Assembly: GCF_949628265.1 (NCBI RefSeq) | Contig: NC_088787.1 | Span: 31,360,844 to 31,424,843 of the forward strand | Reading direction: 5' to 3' | Source: Cloeon dipterum | Lineage: Eukaryota; Arthropoda; Insecta; Ephemeroptera; Baetidae | Length of the DNA stretch: 64,000 nt | Shown: one piece after another, positions 19,837 through 37,400 of the stretch | Layout: every line of letters starts with the position of its first letter | Position numbering within the stretch: position 1 is the stretch's first letter | Program-made: the position numbers and the translations under genes | Notes under the pieces: generated by a model | Database searches by the model: none | The model's input: only the letters and a program-made list of their open reading frames with translations | What the model was told of the DNA's origin: nothing

Positions 19837-22800
19837 TCACAAAAAGTAACTAACTTGAATTCCTTTGACCAGGGAGAAAATTGTTTTGGAATGCTTGCCA
19901 TCTTTTTCTTTGCGGCTGGAAAGCGCAAAAGTTGCCATTTCTCTGGCTTCAGACTTGGAAACATCACCTCTCAGCAACAACAGCTGAATCAAATGTTCCT
20001 CTGTTACATCAGGATATTTTTCCACAAGCGCATGAAGGTCTAGCGAGAGCATTTCAGAGTCCTCATTTTCCAGCACATCCGCCAGCTGCTTGATGGCTTC
20101 AATACATTCGTTTTCGCTGGCGATTTCTGGAGCGGTTCTCATGAAAAACTTTTGCAATATTTCCGCCTCGTTCTTGATTTGGTTCGCCCCCTCTTTGCGA
20201 TCATCACTCGTCTTGAACGTCATCTTCTTCAGCAGCATGCTTGTGATGTACTTTTTGGCCACGGTGTTCATGCACTCAGTTATAGCGATTTCGAAATTTT
20301 CAGGCTTCAGATGCCTGTAATCGCTGATGTAGTCCTCCAACGTGACGCGAATCGTCTCCACGGCTGAGCTGTTGCCTATCCATTTCGCCGTGACACACTC
20401 TTGGAAGTGCGGCTCCAAGTCGAGAAACGCTTCTTCCAGCAAATACCGCGCCGACTCACGACGCAAATTCTGCACAGAATTAATCAATTTTACAAAACAA
20501 AGGGAAATTATTACTTGGAACGTGATCCTGAGGGTTTCGAAGCTTTGAGCAGCCATCATGTCGTGGATTCCAGGCTTCCAGTGCTCCAGTTTAATTTGGT
20601 TTGCCATTTCCTCGAACGCCAGGCAGTTGTTGACGATTTTAATCATGTGGTTGGTGAAGTACGGGTTCTAGAATTAACTCGGTTAAAAGCTGAGGAACGT
20701 GAATCAATGCGAATTTGCCTGTTTTCTGTCTTCAAAGTGGCTGGTCTTGAAGAGGATAATTGCATCTCTGTAGATATTTCCAAACCGAGTCACTTGCATG
20801 ATGCTCAGCTGAACAGCCTTGAATGTCAACTGTTGACTGATTTTAAAGGTAATTCGAGTGTCAAAAATTAATTAAAATTGAAGAAACCTTGTTGAGTGAG
20901 CCAATTTCAAGTTTTCCGTAACCATACTCGAGATAATTAGAGGCGCATGAGTTATAAAATATTGATCGTCATTGGTCTCTGGTGGAGAAATCTTTTGCCA
21001 CTCCTGTTTCTCTGTCTCCAAGGTCCTATTCATCCATTCAATGAAATTGGCCTCCAGAATCTATAAACAATATTTTTCAAGGGCCTGTTTCATTTAAAAT
21101 TTTATTTTAAACCTTGAGGTACTGATTTTCAAGGTCGGTAACCTCCTCGCTTGTCAGCAATGGTTTCAATGATGACGTGTTTATGTTCAGTTCTGGATTC
21201 ATCATCAGCTCTGGCCCGTTGTAAGTATGCAAGACCCAATTTAGGAAAGTTATGTACTCGTTTCCAACCAGTCCATTTCTTGAAATGTTCATCAGCTGAT
21301 TATGAGAGATTATTTTTAATTTTGTTAGAGTAGTTGTTTCCTCTTACGTGTCGAGACAAGGCATTGTGGTACATTTCCACGAAGACGTTTAGTATGTTGT
21401 AGTGCGGTGGGAAGCACGGCACACACAGGTCCTTGACAACTTGCAAATCTTCAGAAATCAACATGCGGTTGAGCTGAAATTATTAATTTTTTATAATTTA
21501 AATATTGCCCGGATCAATCGATTCTGGAGGTTTGAATTAGTTTAGGCAGCTAAAATTCGACACCAGAAAATTTGAAAACTGATTATGGCGGTTTTTAGTC
21601 TGGGAATCGATTTTCTCTCCAATGAGATCTTTTTTGACACCTTTTATACCAATTTATCTTTACTCTAACTAGAGTTGCTACAATTCCCTGAAAAATTTGG
21701 CCAATTTTGAGCCCCTGTAAACAATGATTGAAATCCGGACTTTAAATTTTAGGGCTGACCACTCACCTCCACCAAATTTCACCAAACCCTTGACAACAGC
21801 GGACCCACCCTCTAGTTAATATCCTCATATTCTGCCAAAATGATTGAAATTTACCTCAAAATGCTTCACAAGCCACATTTTATCCTCTGATCGGTCATTT
21901 GTCTGGGTGCCTTCGACTCTTTGAGCAACCCCGTCGTCCAGCACGTCCATTGCCATCTTCTTCCAATTTTTAGGTCTACCTGGCGGCATGAAGCCACTTC
22001 TCCCAAACCTCTGTTGCAAAGAAATTTAATCAACGCTGTTAGAAAAGAAATAAATTACCTCTTGCGCTTCCGCGTCTGCTTTCTCCTCTCGTTCGATGAT
22101 TCTCAAAGCAGTGACTATCACAGTTGGCTCTTTTCTCACAGTGTTCAACGTCCGGCCGATGATCAACTTGATTTGCTTTGAAAAATATATGGACAGGTTG
22201 TTGACCTCGTCAAAGTACTCCTTCAGCATTCTCGTATCAAGCGGGTCTTGGTTTGGAAGCTTGTGCAGCTCAAATAGCAGATCGTCTCGAGAATTCTCCA
22301 AGTCAGCGAGGCTCTAATAAACATGAATAAAATACATTTGGCTCAGCAGGAGGAATACAAAATTTATATCATACTTGGTGAGCGTGGAGAAGTTTTCCTT
22401 CATTGATCCACTGCTTCGTCCTCTCGACACTCTCAGGAACAGTGAAAATGTGCTTCAAGTTTTCCATTGCTGTCACATACTGAGAGTGTCGCATGTTTTC
22501 TTCACGAACTTCCTGTAATTTATTGCTCAGCTCAGGCACAACACCGAAAAAGTCTTCAAGCGATTTCAGACTGAAATGTTATGAAAGCTATGTAGTAAAA
22601 AATATCATTGAAATTTAATGCTGTTTACTTTTCTTTTATCTCTTGCACATCTTTCAACGAAACTTGGAGCTGGTTCAGTCCGACACGAACACCGTCCAGT
22701 TGGCTCTGCATCGCCGTTTTTAGCATAGATTCAACCGATGCTTTTTTCCTTTCCACCCTTCTTTTGTATTGGTCAACCTATTCAATTAAAATATTTAATA

Positions 22801-22937
22801 TATCTCATCAAAAAGGGGGAAAAGTATATGTATGTATAACTATATACCTTTTCAAGCTGATCAACTCTTTGCAACAGCTGCTGGACTCTCTTTTTGGCAT
22901 CCTCCTTGGCTTTAATCTCCAAATTATCGAAATCCAT
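19837..22937 (-). CDS. EXOC3: Exocyst complex component 3 (Sec6)
   Basis: Sec6 is a subunit of the octameric exocyst that tethers secretory vesicles to the plasma membrane. Exons on the minus strand are 22937-22848, 22777-22629, 22570-22375, 22313-22059, 22010-21855, 21473-21348, 21295-21113, 21060-20888, 20836-20719, 20667-20515 and 20469-19837 (743 residues; human 745). Family blocks include [114 protein letters not shown] and [19 protein letters not shown]. Intron 9 has a GC donor (CAG|GCAAAT). The last residues, VSYFL, run past a possible donor, so the very C-terminus is less certain. Confidence 0.95.
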
Positions 22938-23588
22938 GGTTGAAATCGAGACTAGAGTTAAATCTGGTAAATCGTCATTAGATACTTAATTTAACTCAAG
23001 TAACTCTACAGTATCAATGACACCCCTCTCTCACACCCAAAACAACACACAGCACACCCTCAGGCCCAGGCCTAAACAAAGAAAATGTGGGCGTAGCGAG
23101 TGTGCATTGAAGTGGGCGTATCCCTTCAAAGTTTATAAAATGTAATTTAATATCTATTTTGCTATTCGTGTTGAATTTAACTGATAATTTTTATTTACCC
23201 CTTCAGCAGATGAAATAAATAAACCCTTCTTCTTGTAAATCTCGAATTGTTTTTGCAAAAATATCCATAATAAAATTATTCTGAGAATTTAAAAGGTCTG
23301 TCGCCAATCAGATAAGAATTTAGCGACGGCTGCATCAATGAGCGTCCGCATAGGTTGGTAGCAGTTGGTAGCAACAGCAGTCAAGCCCAATCGAATGACA
23401 TTTCTTCTTGACATGCGCAGGGTACAAGCAGCAAGAACAGCAGAGTCGAGCTGATGAGCAGAGCTCTTTCATTACGCCAGGTGAATGGAGGCTCGTCCAA
23501 AATTTTAGGAGTTTCGGCATCATTTAACAGATTGAAATCGCCGATTTGAACGAAGAGTTGTGGTGACGGTATCGAGTGGAATCAATCA
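22938..23588. promoter_or_regulatory. Shared upstream region of divergent EXOC3 and ALDH4A1
   Basis: This 651-bp head-to-head gap holds two promoters and 5' UTRs. It contains no coding frame. A short direct repeat GGTTGGTAGCAGTTGGTAGC lies at 23353-23372. No TATA box was placed. Confidence 0.5.
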
Positions 23589-27930
<4,342 letters not shown>

Positions 27931-29217
27931 ACGCCTCTACTACGATTTTTGTTTTGCTATTTCACCCCCTATAATTTGGTGCAGAGTCCAAAGTGTTAGG
28001 TTGTGCCCTTGGTAGAAGAAACAAAAAAGAAAAAATATAATACGAAAATGTCTAGTGGAATCCCTGGCCATTTGTTTAACTGTGTGAAATAGTGTTACCT
28101 GGTCACGCAATTCTTTCACGAATCAAAGTGCATTTGGTGCCGGAAGTACTTAAGTATTAACTCTTGCAGTATTATTTTAATTAATCACAGGGGTATTATA
28201 ATTTTTTACTGGTCGAAATCTATTGATTAATGTGATTTCACGTTTTGTATTTTTTTCTCGTCGCTATTAGGACCTTCGTATTTTTTTAAATCTTGTCAAA
28301 TTATTTTTGTACTCTGCTCATTTCTTGCCTTCAAATTTAAAATTGGAATGTATTACGACTCACTTCCGACACCATGATTGTGTGAAACAAAATTCACTGC
28401 CGAAAAGTGCAGCAAAATGATGACAATATAAAATGTATTACTAAAATGGTATTACAAAAGTTGTAATGATGTTTGCCTTAGTAGTTCTTACAAACAAACT
28501 CTTATTGATTGCTTCCCCACACTCATCTTGCCATTTTTTTCCATCTAATGACATGCATTTACTTCACGATCACTCGAAGGGTTAAATTTTCGTCTGTTAT
28601 ATATGATTGTATAAGTCATTTTAACTCTTGTGTTTCCTTTGTGATATGTTAACCTTGCTTAATGTCGAATAAGAGTGGTCGCAACAGAACATTAAGTGTA
28701 TAAAAAATGCAATTGAAGAATCACGAATCTTATCTCGTATATATTGTACGGTGAACTCGGTAAAAAAGTAAACCTGCAAGCTGGAAAAATGCAACGAGCC
28801 TTTTATTTTGTACGATATAATTTAAACCTCTATCAATTTCATGCGCCGCCAGGCAGAAGGCCGCCGAATGTCAAGCGTGAATTAAATTGTGACGTGAGTT
28901 TCCTTTCAGCTAAATTTTTCCGTCCTGCGTTTGTCAAAATTTGTTGACGTGTTGCTTCTTAAAATGTGCAAACTCACGTTTATAAATATTTAATTTAAAA
29001 CCGACCTTGGTGTTATAGCAATTTAAAAACTCAACGAAAACAACATATTGCTGTCTATATAATATATTAGAATGGACAGGTAGTTTTTTTTTAAATTACC
29101 CTAAGGAGTAAAAATATAAATATGAATCATTAGTTTACAATCGGTCTTATTAAATAAAATTTATACTAACAGAAATCCCAGGGAAACGTAACGCTGAAAA
29201 CTTAATAAATGTTTTGA
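27931..29217. other. Region downstream of ALDH4A1
   Basis: It holds the ALDH4A1 3' UTR and AT-rich spacer. I saw no supported gene, RNA gene or repeat in it. Confidence 0.4.
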
Positions 29218-29556
29218 AGTAGCACTGGAATTTAATTTTTGACGATGTCAACCGATTCCTGAGGGTCAAATCAAGGTAGACAGCAGAATCAATCAGTCGG
29301 CAGTTCGACAAAACATGCCGAAAAACGTTAAACCCGTTACTTTGGCGTTTTTTTGGTTTGAACCTAATCACTAGAATATTGGCGACCAATCAGTGAAAAT
29401 TGGGTAGATCCAGACAGCAGTGCCACTGCAACCGCCAGCGGAAGTCTGTGCTGCTGGCTGGACTACTTGGTAGCTTGACTCACTTCCACTGTGGCGCTGC
29501 TGTCTCGATATTCGGCAAACCTAAATCAGAGAACTTCTCTGATTAATCGCCGGTAA
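29218..29556. mobile_element. F1-family foldback element, right end lost
   Basis: The left end matches F1: GGAATTTAATTTTTGACG, then CGATTCCTGAGGGTCAA. Left core CCAGACAGCAGTGCCACTG and right core CACTGTGGCGCTGCTGTCTCGAT are inverted copies. The right arm can be followed to a diverged CTGATTAATCGCC and then stops before the terminal block. Confidence 0.65.
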
Positions 29557-30181
29557 TTAATTATTTATGTGTTAGTTTATTTACTCTCGCAATAATCAGT
29601 TAGTAATAAAATAAAATTCTTCAATTTTTTTTTACAAATATGCAAATATGATTCTTTGTCTCTGAAAAATGAAAATGGCTTAGCAAAGATTTGTTCTCAA
29701 GTGAGCATTTGACCAGCTCTCTTTATTTTCGTTTTTTTTTGTAATTTTCGGGAAAAGCTGGAATTTTATATTTTGGTTTAATTTATTTCCAACCATTTAT
29801 TAATTCTGATCGGGAAGATTTGCGCTGCTGAATCATATTAATGAATGAATAATCTCTGACCCTATAGTCATTGATTAATTTGCATCGTTTGTAATTTATA
29901 TGTTTTCTCTCTTGATTAAATACAGAGGCTTGGCCTTATATACCGGAACTCGACTCACATGTATTCAACCGCGAAAACAGGTCATGCCAAAATTATTTCG
30001 CTATGAGTTCTCCAATCGCTTTACCAAAATAATTCGGCCGTGACACGGAAAAAGAAGTTGGCGCCTGTCAATTAGTTTCAAAAAGCGAAAAGCGGCAGCG
30101 GCACCCTTATGAATTTTTTATCTAGCCTTATCAGAAAACGGAAGAGTCATTCTTGTTTTCTTAACCTACAAGTCTCGCCAC

Positions 30182-30563
30182 ACTCAAACATATTGATCGG
30201 TGAACCATTTTCGGATGATTTTGTGGGGGTTGGGGTTAGGTAGCTGACAAGAACGTTCAAATACCGTTAATTGCTTGAGCGAATTTTTGAATGATGAACT
30301 TGGCTGAAGGTGCCACAAGATCGCTGGCATATATAAGATCGAGACAGCAGTGCCACAGCAAGTGAAGTGGCCTTTCGCAAGTTATTGTTGCTGTGGCGCT
30401 GCTGTCTCGATCTTTTGCAAGCGATCTTGTGGCACCTTCAGCCAAGTTTATCATTCAAAAATTCGCTGAAGCAATTGATAGTATTTAAACGTTCTTGTCA
30501 GCTACCTAACCCCAACCCCCACAAAATCATCCGAAAATGGTTCACCGATCAATATGTTTGAGT
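30182..30563. repeat. Near-perfect 382-bp palindrome
   Basis: The two halves are inverted copies over about 180 nt with only a handful of differences and almost no loop. The outer ends are ACTCAAACATATTGATCGGT and its complement. Inside are GGGGGTTGGGGTTAGGTAGC, CTTGGCTGAAGGTGCCACAA and the F1 core GATCGAGACAGCAG with its mirror CTGCTGTCTCGATC. The core links it to F1, but the outer arms are different. It lies in non-coding DNA between ALDH4A1 and ATP13A. Confidence 0.92.
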
Positions 30564-31427
30564 TTTGTGTTCTTGCCGATTTTCAGCACGTTTTGTGTCG
30601 ATCTGTCGAGAGAGTGCGATTATGCTGACAAAACTAATTCGACCATCAGGAATAAATAAATATTTTTGAGATATAAATTCTTGAAGTGTTTTAAAAATTG
30701 TATTTGGTTTTTCGTGTTACTCCATTTCATTCTAGGAATAAAAGTAATCTTGTTCAACGCGGTTACACAGAAATTTAATTACAAAACTCATGTCATCTCA
30801 AGCACTCACGTAACAAAAACAAGAGTTAGTGCGTTTGTAGTTTGAAATTCTTGTTTGATGTTTAAAGATGATTAAATATTCGAAGTGACTAGCTTGTTAA
30901 ACGGATTTCCTTAGGATGTGGTAGACAAATAATTGGTTTATTTCAGCTAGAATTTTTTATTTGATATTATATTATATCGACGCCTGCGGGAAGTGCATCA
31001 ATTTGATTTTTCAAGGTGCGTACCAATTATTTTTATTTAATTTGTTTAAAAACATAAATTATAATTATCTCTCTGATTACAGATACGTATTTACTGCTCC
31101 ACATATATAATGAACTAAATTGCCGCAAAAAAGGAAAAGACATTCATGGTGTCCCCTCTTGCCTCTTGCGACGGCCGCTTGTGCTTGTCCCCCCGCCACG
31201 AATTCTGAGAGCAAAGCCCCACTCGCCGCTGCGATAAAGAGCAGGCTGTGTTGGCTTTGGCTGGCTGGTTGCTGCTGCTGCTGCTGCTGTGGCCTCGGAA
31301 GTTCATTTTCCAGTTGAGCGTTTCAGTCTGAGCAGGCCCGAGGTGCCAGGTGGTCGACAACCGATTCCTCACGCATGGTGCTTGGCTGAGTCGTTGCTGG
31401 ACGAGCCACCCCGCCAGCAAGGACGAA
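30564..31427 (+). promoter_or_regulatory. Probable promoter and 5' UTR of the P5B ATPase
   Basis: The AT-rich proximal half is followed by a more GC-rich 31140-31430 segment just before the ATPase start codon. That segment includes a short GCT trinucleotide run (31272-31290). The composition shift suggests a transcribed leader. No TATA box was placed. Confidence 0.4.
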
Positions 31428-34400
31428 ATGCCGCGTGGAAACCGAGTCGTCGACTCTGCCGAACAGCAGTTCATCCGTGAGTACAGACATTTTACCACGC
31501 ATGTGATTCGACTTTAGGGTTATTTAGTGCATCTCGTTTCGTTTCAACACGGTTGCGCCAGCCTCGTGCGCTACGCTGTAAGCGTGGTACATAATCCTCT
31601 TTAATCAATTTATCCGTCACTTTCACTCAGACTTAATGACTTTAATCGGCTTGAATCAATTCGTATTTTAATTAATAAAGATGGGCAGGGAAGAATCAGA
31701 TAAATCACATTAAATTAAAATACAAAAGAGTTAGTTCTTTTGAATTAGTCAACTCTACGTGTGAGTGAGCTTATCTTGTGCCAATTTTTAAATTTGGAAC
31801 CTAGAGCTTATCAGCTTGTGACGACGCGACTATCGCGAATGAGCATTACAAAATGTTCTAGGAAAAGTAACACCCACACATTTAATCCTTGTTTACGCAT
31901 CTCGTCTGCTTTTTGCGTCTGAAATAAACAAATAATTAAATCAGAGATTGGGCGTGATGACAGAGCAGCACAGGGCTTGTGGGTAGACAGTGCTCATTAT
32001 CTCAGTCTCGACTCTGGCGGTTTTAATTTTTATTTTCCTGCTTAATCCTCAAATTCGCGGCCGCACTCACGGGGTTTCCCGCTGCAGACAGTTTTGTGAC
32101 ACCGTCGACTGTCTCAAAAGAAGAAGCATGCCAGGAAAAGAAACTATTTGTCTTTGGAATTTTCTGTTCAAATCGACGCCACCAACGCACACAGATTTGC
32201 TCTCCCATCTGCTCGCCTTTTGTTGTGAATTTTCCCAAGGTCGTTCTTTGGGGAGTTTGTTGTTGTAATAGGAACCTTTTAAAAACACACATTGTATATC
32301 GTCTCCTGCGGGCTTGAGCGGGACAGCCACTTGCCACTTCCTATCTGACGGCTTGTTGCATGTTTTTAATTTTCTCTAATTACGAGAAACCTTTTTTTCA
32401 ATGAAGAAAAAGACTATAATATTGTCAACTCATTAAATCTCTGACGCAAGGATTTTAGGATACAGGGATTGCGGTCGTCAGTTTTAAAAGTGTTGTTAGC
32501 TTATTGAAGGTTTTGGAAATGGTGTTGAAATACAAGGTAAATGGACAATAAATCATCTTTTTGAGTCCATTTTAAATTGAACAAAACCAGGAGGATTACA
32601 AGATTTGATAAGGGCTGATTAAAAGTATAAAGAAAAGGCATCATAACGACACGGGGACTGCTAAATCAGACGTGTTTTGACGTTTTGTTTCAAGCAATGC
32701 GATGAATTTTAAAATATGAACAAAAAAATCGCAATTCACCATAATATGCGGAATCTCTGAGCAGTGTACAAAGCCGCCAACAGATGGCGCCACCGTTTAC
32801 TTCCGATTTTTAAGGCACTTCCGTTGAGATTTAAAACTCAATATATCCTGCTGCTGTGCATTATTCACTTATTATGCTTTCTTTTTATGCTCTGAAAACC
32901 AAAATTGGTTCAGCCATAATCGCCTTAGAAACGTGAAATAAAAAATAAATTGCTGAATTTAAACAATTATAATTTTTGACACACAAGTCCCCTGAAGTAA
33001 TGATTGCTGCCATTTTGTAGTAACGATGAATTTAAATGTAATAAATCTTAAAAAAATAAACAGAAAGAAATTGAAATAAAAAATCTTTCCCGCGACGTGT
33101 CTGCGTTTATTGGCTGGATTGATTTTTGTTTTAAGCCCATCAAAAGAAATCATTTAAAGAGCGGAATGCTCAGTCTTAAATCGTTGCAAAATCAGTGCAA
33201 ACCTAGTGTAACCGCTGGCTTCGAACACATAAATTTTGAGTAAAAGTGCAATGCTCTCAGTCGAATTCAAGTTTATCCTCTCCATGAAGCAATAAGTTGC
33301 AAAATCACCTGCAAAAACTGCATCTCTGGCTCAACAACGTGATAAAGCACAATTATTCTCAATCCATCACACTCTCAAAGTAAATAATTATTTCCTTCTC
33401 GTCATCTCTACTTAAATTTGCTCCTCCCATCTACAAGGAAACTGTTAGGATTCGACGTGTTTGTAAAGAATTCATGTACAGCCTTTCTTGATATGTGTAC
33501 TATGAGAAGGGATGGTAGAAACTCAATTTTTTGGTGATTTTAAGTAAAATACATTTGCTTTTTTTTGTAGACACTGTTTAATGAGGCAAATCGATTGATC
33601 TGTCATTTTTGACGTTCTGGAGGGTTAATTGTAGAGCAAAAACCTTCCGAAAGCTGATAAATTTCCTACTTTTAACAAATATTTCTAATAATGTCTCAGT
33701 AAAAATTAAGTGAATTGATTTTTTATTTTAATTACAAAACTTAAGCTAAATTACCTCATTGTAGAAAGTTTGAAAACGTTATCTGGTGCTTTTAAGGAGC
33801 TATAAGCCAATTTCCTGGCAAAGTCTAAAATCTAGGACATTTTCCGGAAAGTTAAAAGTGACTCAGAGTCTATTTAAAGACCGTCTTTGACGAAGTTTCT
33901 GAGCACACCAATCGATTCTTGTAAGTCGAATTAGGTAAAGTGGGTATTGGGTATTTTTTTCGACCAGCAGGACGTGCGTAGCACAAGTAGAACTTTTTTT
34001 ACCGCTAAAACAACATGAACCTATATGCGAGAACTGCGCATGCGTAAGACTCGTCAGAGCTGGTTTGAGCACTTGCAGAAAGACCGCCTGTACGAATGAC
34101 TTCTTATTTGTCAGATCCAGCCATCTCTGACGCATGCGCAGTTCTAGCATATTGGTTAATATTGTTTTGGCGGTAAAAAAGTTATACTTTGTGTTACGCG
34201 CGTCACGCTCTACTTTTTGGTCGCATAAAATACCTACTTCACCTAAATTTGACCCTCAAGAATCAATTGGTGGGCTCAGAAACTTAATCAAATTCGGTCT
34301 TTAAGAAAAATCATTGTAATTGTTCTTATATGGGGTTGGAGTTCGAAAACCAGTATTCATACTTAATATAACGCATTCAAATTTCATATTGGCTGCCGTC

Positions 34401-37400
34401 AGCATCAAACATGCACATTTCAAATCCGTCTCAATTAAATTCAAATTGTGGTAGAAGTCTACAGCCATCTGGCCAGGTTCCCTTTGAGACCAGACAATCA
34501 AAATACAATTCATGATATTCGTCACAACAGAAATGTTTTTGCATATACATAGTACTAAAAAAATTATGATTGACAATCATTCAAATGGCTGAAATCTTAA
34601 ATCAGCAAAACAATGCGGATAAATCGCCATTGCAATGTGTTATTATGCATCATCTCTCCCTCTCTCTCTCTTTGGTTGCAACCGAGCTTTTATTTATTAT
34701 TGTCGAGGTCCTTAACCTCATACCTGGCCAGAGACACGTTCGCTCCCTCTCGTCATTGGCGCTGCTTTAATATGCACTGTCATTCTCAATAACTCACTAG
34801 CGAAAAGAGACTTGCTTAATTAAGTATACGACCGAGCACTCGTGTCTGGATTTGGGTCAATTTATTCCGCCCTGCAGTGCATAGAGTAGAAAGAGACGGA
34901 AAAGGTACAAGCCAATAGCTCAATGAGCCAGCTAAATGTGCTAATGCCGCTGACAAAACGTGTTTTTCTCACTTCCCCGCATATTTTTCGCTCCGAGCAT
35001 TTGGCAGGGATGACGATGTCGAGGGTATATTGTGACACTGGAGCATTTACCTCGTTTGTTTCCGCTCCAGCCAGACTAAACAACACAAACAGCGGTCGAG
35101 GTGAACAATGTGTACAGCTGCAGAGCCAGCGAACTTTCCTCATTGTCAGGAAAATGGTCACGTTATTTTAACAATACCAAGACACTTTTTTTTCCCAGCA
35201 GTCTATTCTTATTTACCTTTTGCTCCTTGAAGGACATTTACGCAAAAATATTATTTTGCGTGTTATGTTGGAAAATGGTGAAAAAAATCAGAGTACCGTT
35301 GGAGTTTTTGGAATAATCGGCCGTCGGAACAAAGAGACCGGCCATATTGTGAGGGTCGAAAAGTCGGAAAAGGGTAGGGTAAATAATGTTCACAATGTAA
35401 AAACGTGCGAGCAGAGGCACGATGCAAAACTAACGCACGTGCGTTTTGCTTTGCGCGTCTGCTCGCACGTCACAAAACAATTTCCTACCGGAACAATAAA
35501 TACCCCCCCCCCTCAGGAATCGATTAGAACATACAAAAATGTTGGTCTAGCATTGGTCTTAAAAAAAAAATAATAAATAGAATTGTAAAATTAAAAATTA
35601 AAAGTAGCGCCAATAATTCAATTCAAGCCTCTAAGATTTACAACGCATTTTTATTTATTAATATATCTCAATTTGAGTTGAAATCAAAAAGGTTCCTTCA
35701 AAATCAGCATTTTTTAAAATCTTATATTTGAATTAACATTAAAATATTTTAATAATTCCAGCGCGAAAAAAACAAATAATAATTTAGAAGTAAAATGCCG
35801 GCGGATGGGCAAAATTATCACCTCTCGCTTTCTATTTTTCATTCCGTCATGTAAATCAATGGACTAAAGACACAAACAGTAAACATTGGCTAATCTTCGG
35901 TGCCGAGGCAGCAAGGTTACGCCGAGAGATCAAGTGCTCCAGTCCAGTCCAGACATTCTAGCACAGGCGTTAGTCTAGTGCACACAGCTCTCACTCACAT
36001 TTATTTCGCTCTTCTCAAAAAGCATGGCCAATATGAATTACAACTACATCTGTCTGAACACTATGGGTACTCGAGCCTCAACAGCTTAATAATTCAATTT
36101 TTCTTTTTATTTCAATTGCAGATGGGGGGACGACCATTTCGGAGTTCAGCCACAGGGAGTTTTCCCAACCAGCCACCTCGTCTCACCTGACAACGAGCAG
36201 GGGCGACGACTACGACGTGGTAAGAGCACTACTTAGTGTCGAGCTAATCCGCATGCGAGCCGTGATTCATCGTTACTTAACAGCCCTTGCGCTCTCGATT
36301 TGTGTCATTAGTGCCAAGTGTCCCACTCTTTTCCATCCGGTGACGCCACCCTCGTCTAATCGTACTACTCACAATTTTTTTGTTTTACAATTTTTCGACA
36401 GGAAGTGATTGGCTACCAGCGAAATGCGTGCAAAATTTTCTTCACGTGGCTCTTGATCCTTCTGAGCGGCGGACTGTTGCGCCTGCTGTTCCACTGGTGT
36501 CCCCACTGGATGCTCGTCTGCACGCATTCCAAATGCCACCTGAGGAAGGCTGGATCCGTCCTCGTCATCGTGAGTTTATTTATTTGCAAATTTTTCAAAT
36601 TATTTCTACAAAACCGTGCGTGATTCAGTAGGAGTTGCACGCCGATTTTATCGCACGAGTGAGTCTGAAATTTCAACAAGCTTGCGTTGCTTTTGCGCTT
36701 CCTGAATAAACTGTTTGCGATAAACTCAAATACGTAATATAATTCGCCCTTGATTCACAATTGGATGTATGCATTTTTCCCATTTTTCTATCAGAAGGAA
36801 ATGCATCGGCCTTGGTCATATTTATAAGTGGATCGATATAGTGGGGCAATTGATTTTTTTTTAATATTTGGATGCAATAAGCAGTTGATCAATAAAAAAT
36901 TTGTTCTACAATTTGAAATAAACAAAAAGCAAAAGTGAAAATTAAAATTATCTCAAAAATATACAGCGCTTGACCACATTTTCTTGGCCGATTTTGATTT
37001 CTCTCGTCGAGATCTGTCCAAAAGCGTATGAAACTTTTTAGGGAAACTTTTTTTGTGAAATAAAATCAGATTTTAAGTAGGGAAACAGTCCTCACCATTT
37101 GAAAAGCATGCTAACTTGGTAGCCACTTTTCTAAACAATATTACAGTATATATGCAATTTATTGACAAAATATTTAAAAAATCAAATTTAGTGAGGTATT
37201 AGGAATTATAATTCGAGTGGCTTTTGAGTGCAAAGAGAATAAAATCTGTGCCAATTCTGAAAGCTAACGAAATTTGAAATTTCCAGCATAATTCTCCCCG
37301 ATTTCCCAAAAAACCATTATTTTTGCGGAAAAATTGAAATATACTAAATAAAGATTGTTTTTGCGTTAAATTAAAACTTTACGTTACATTTCTGCCATTG

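Noticed and set aside
21474-21854. Possible F1 remnant in EXOC3 intron 5 (GGATCAATCGATTCTGGAGG)
   Set aside because: Only one end-like motif is present; the core and second arm are absent, so it was not called. A similar isolated motif near 33595 was also left out.
28744-28947. 67-residue frame downstream of ALDH4A1
   Set aside because: No splice context, no family resemblance and AT-driven composition.
31115-31498. Frames on both strands around the ATPase start
   Set aside because: They contain CTG-repeat-derived Ser or Cys runs. The region is better explained as the ATPase leader and first coding exon.
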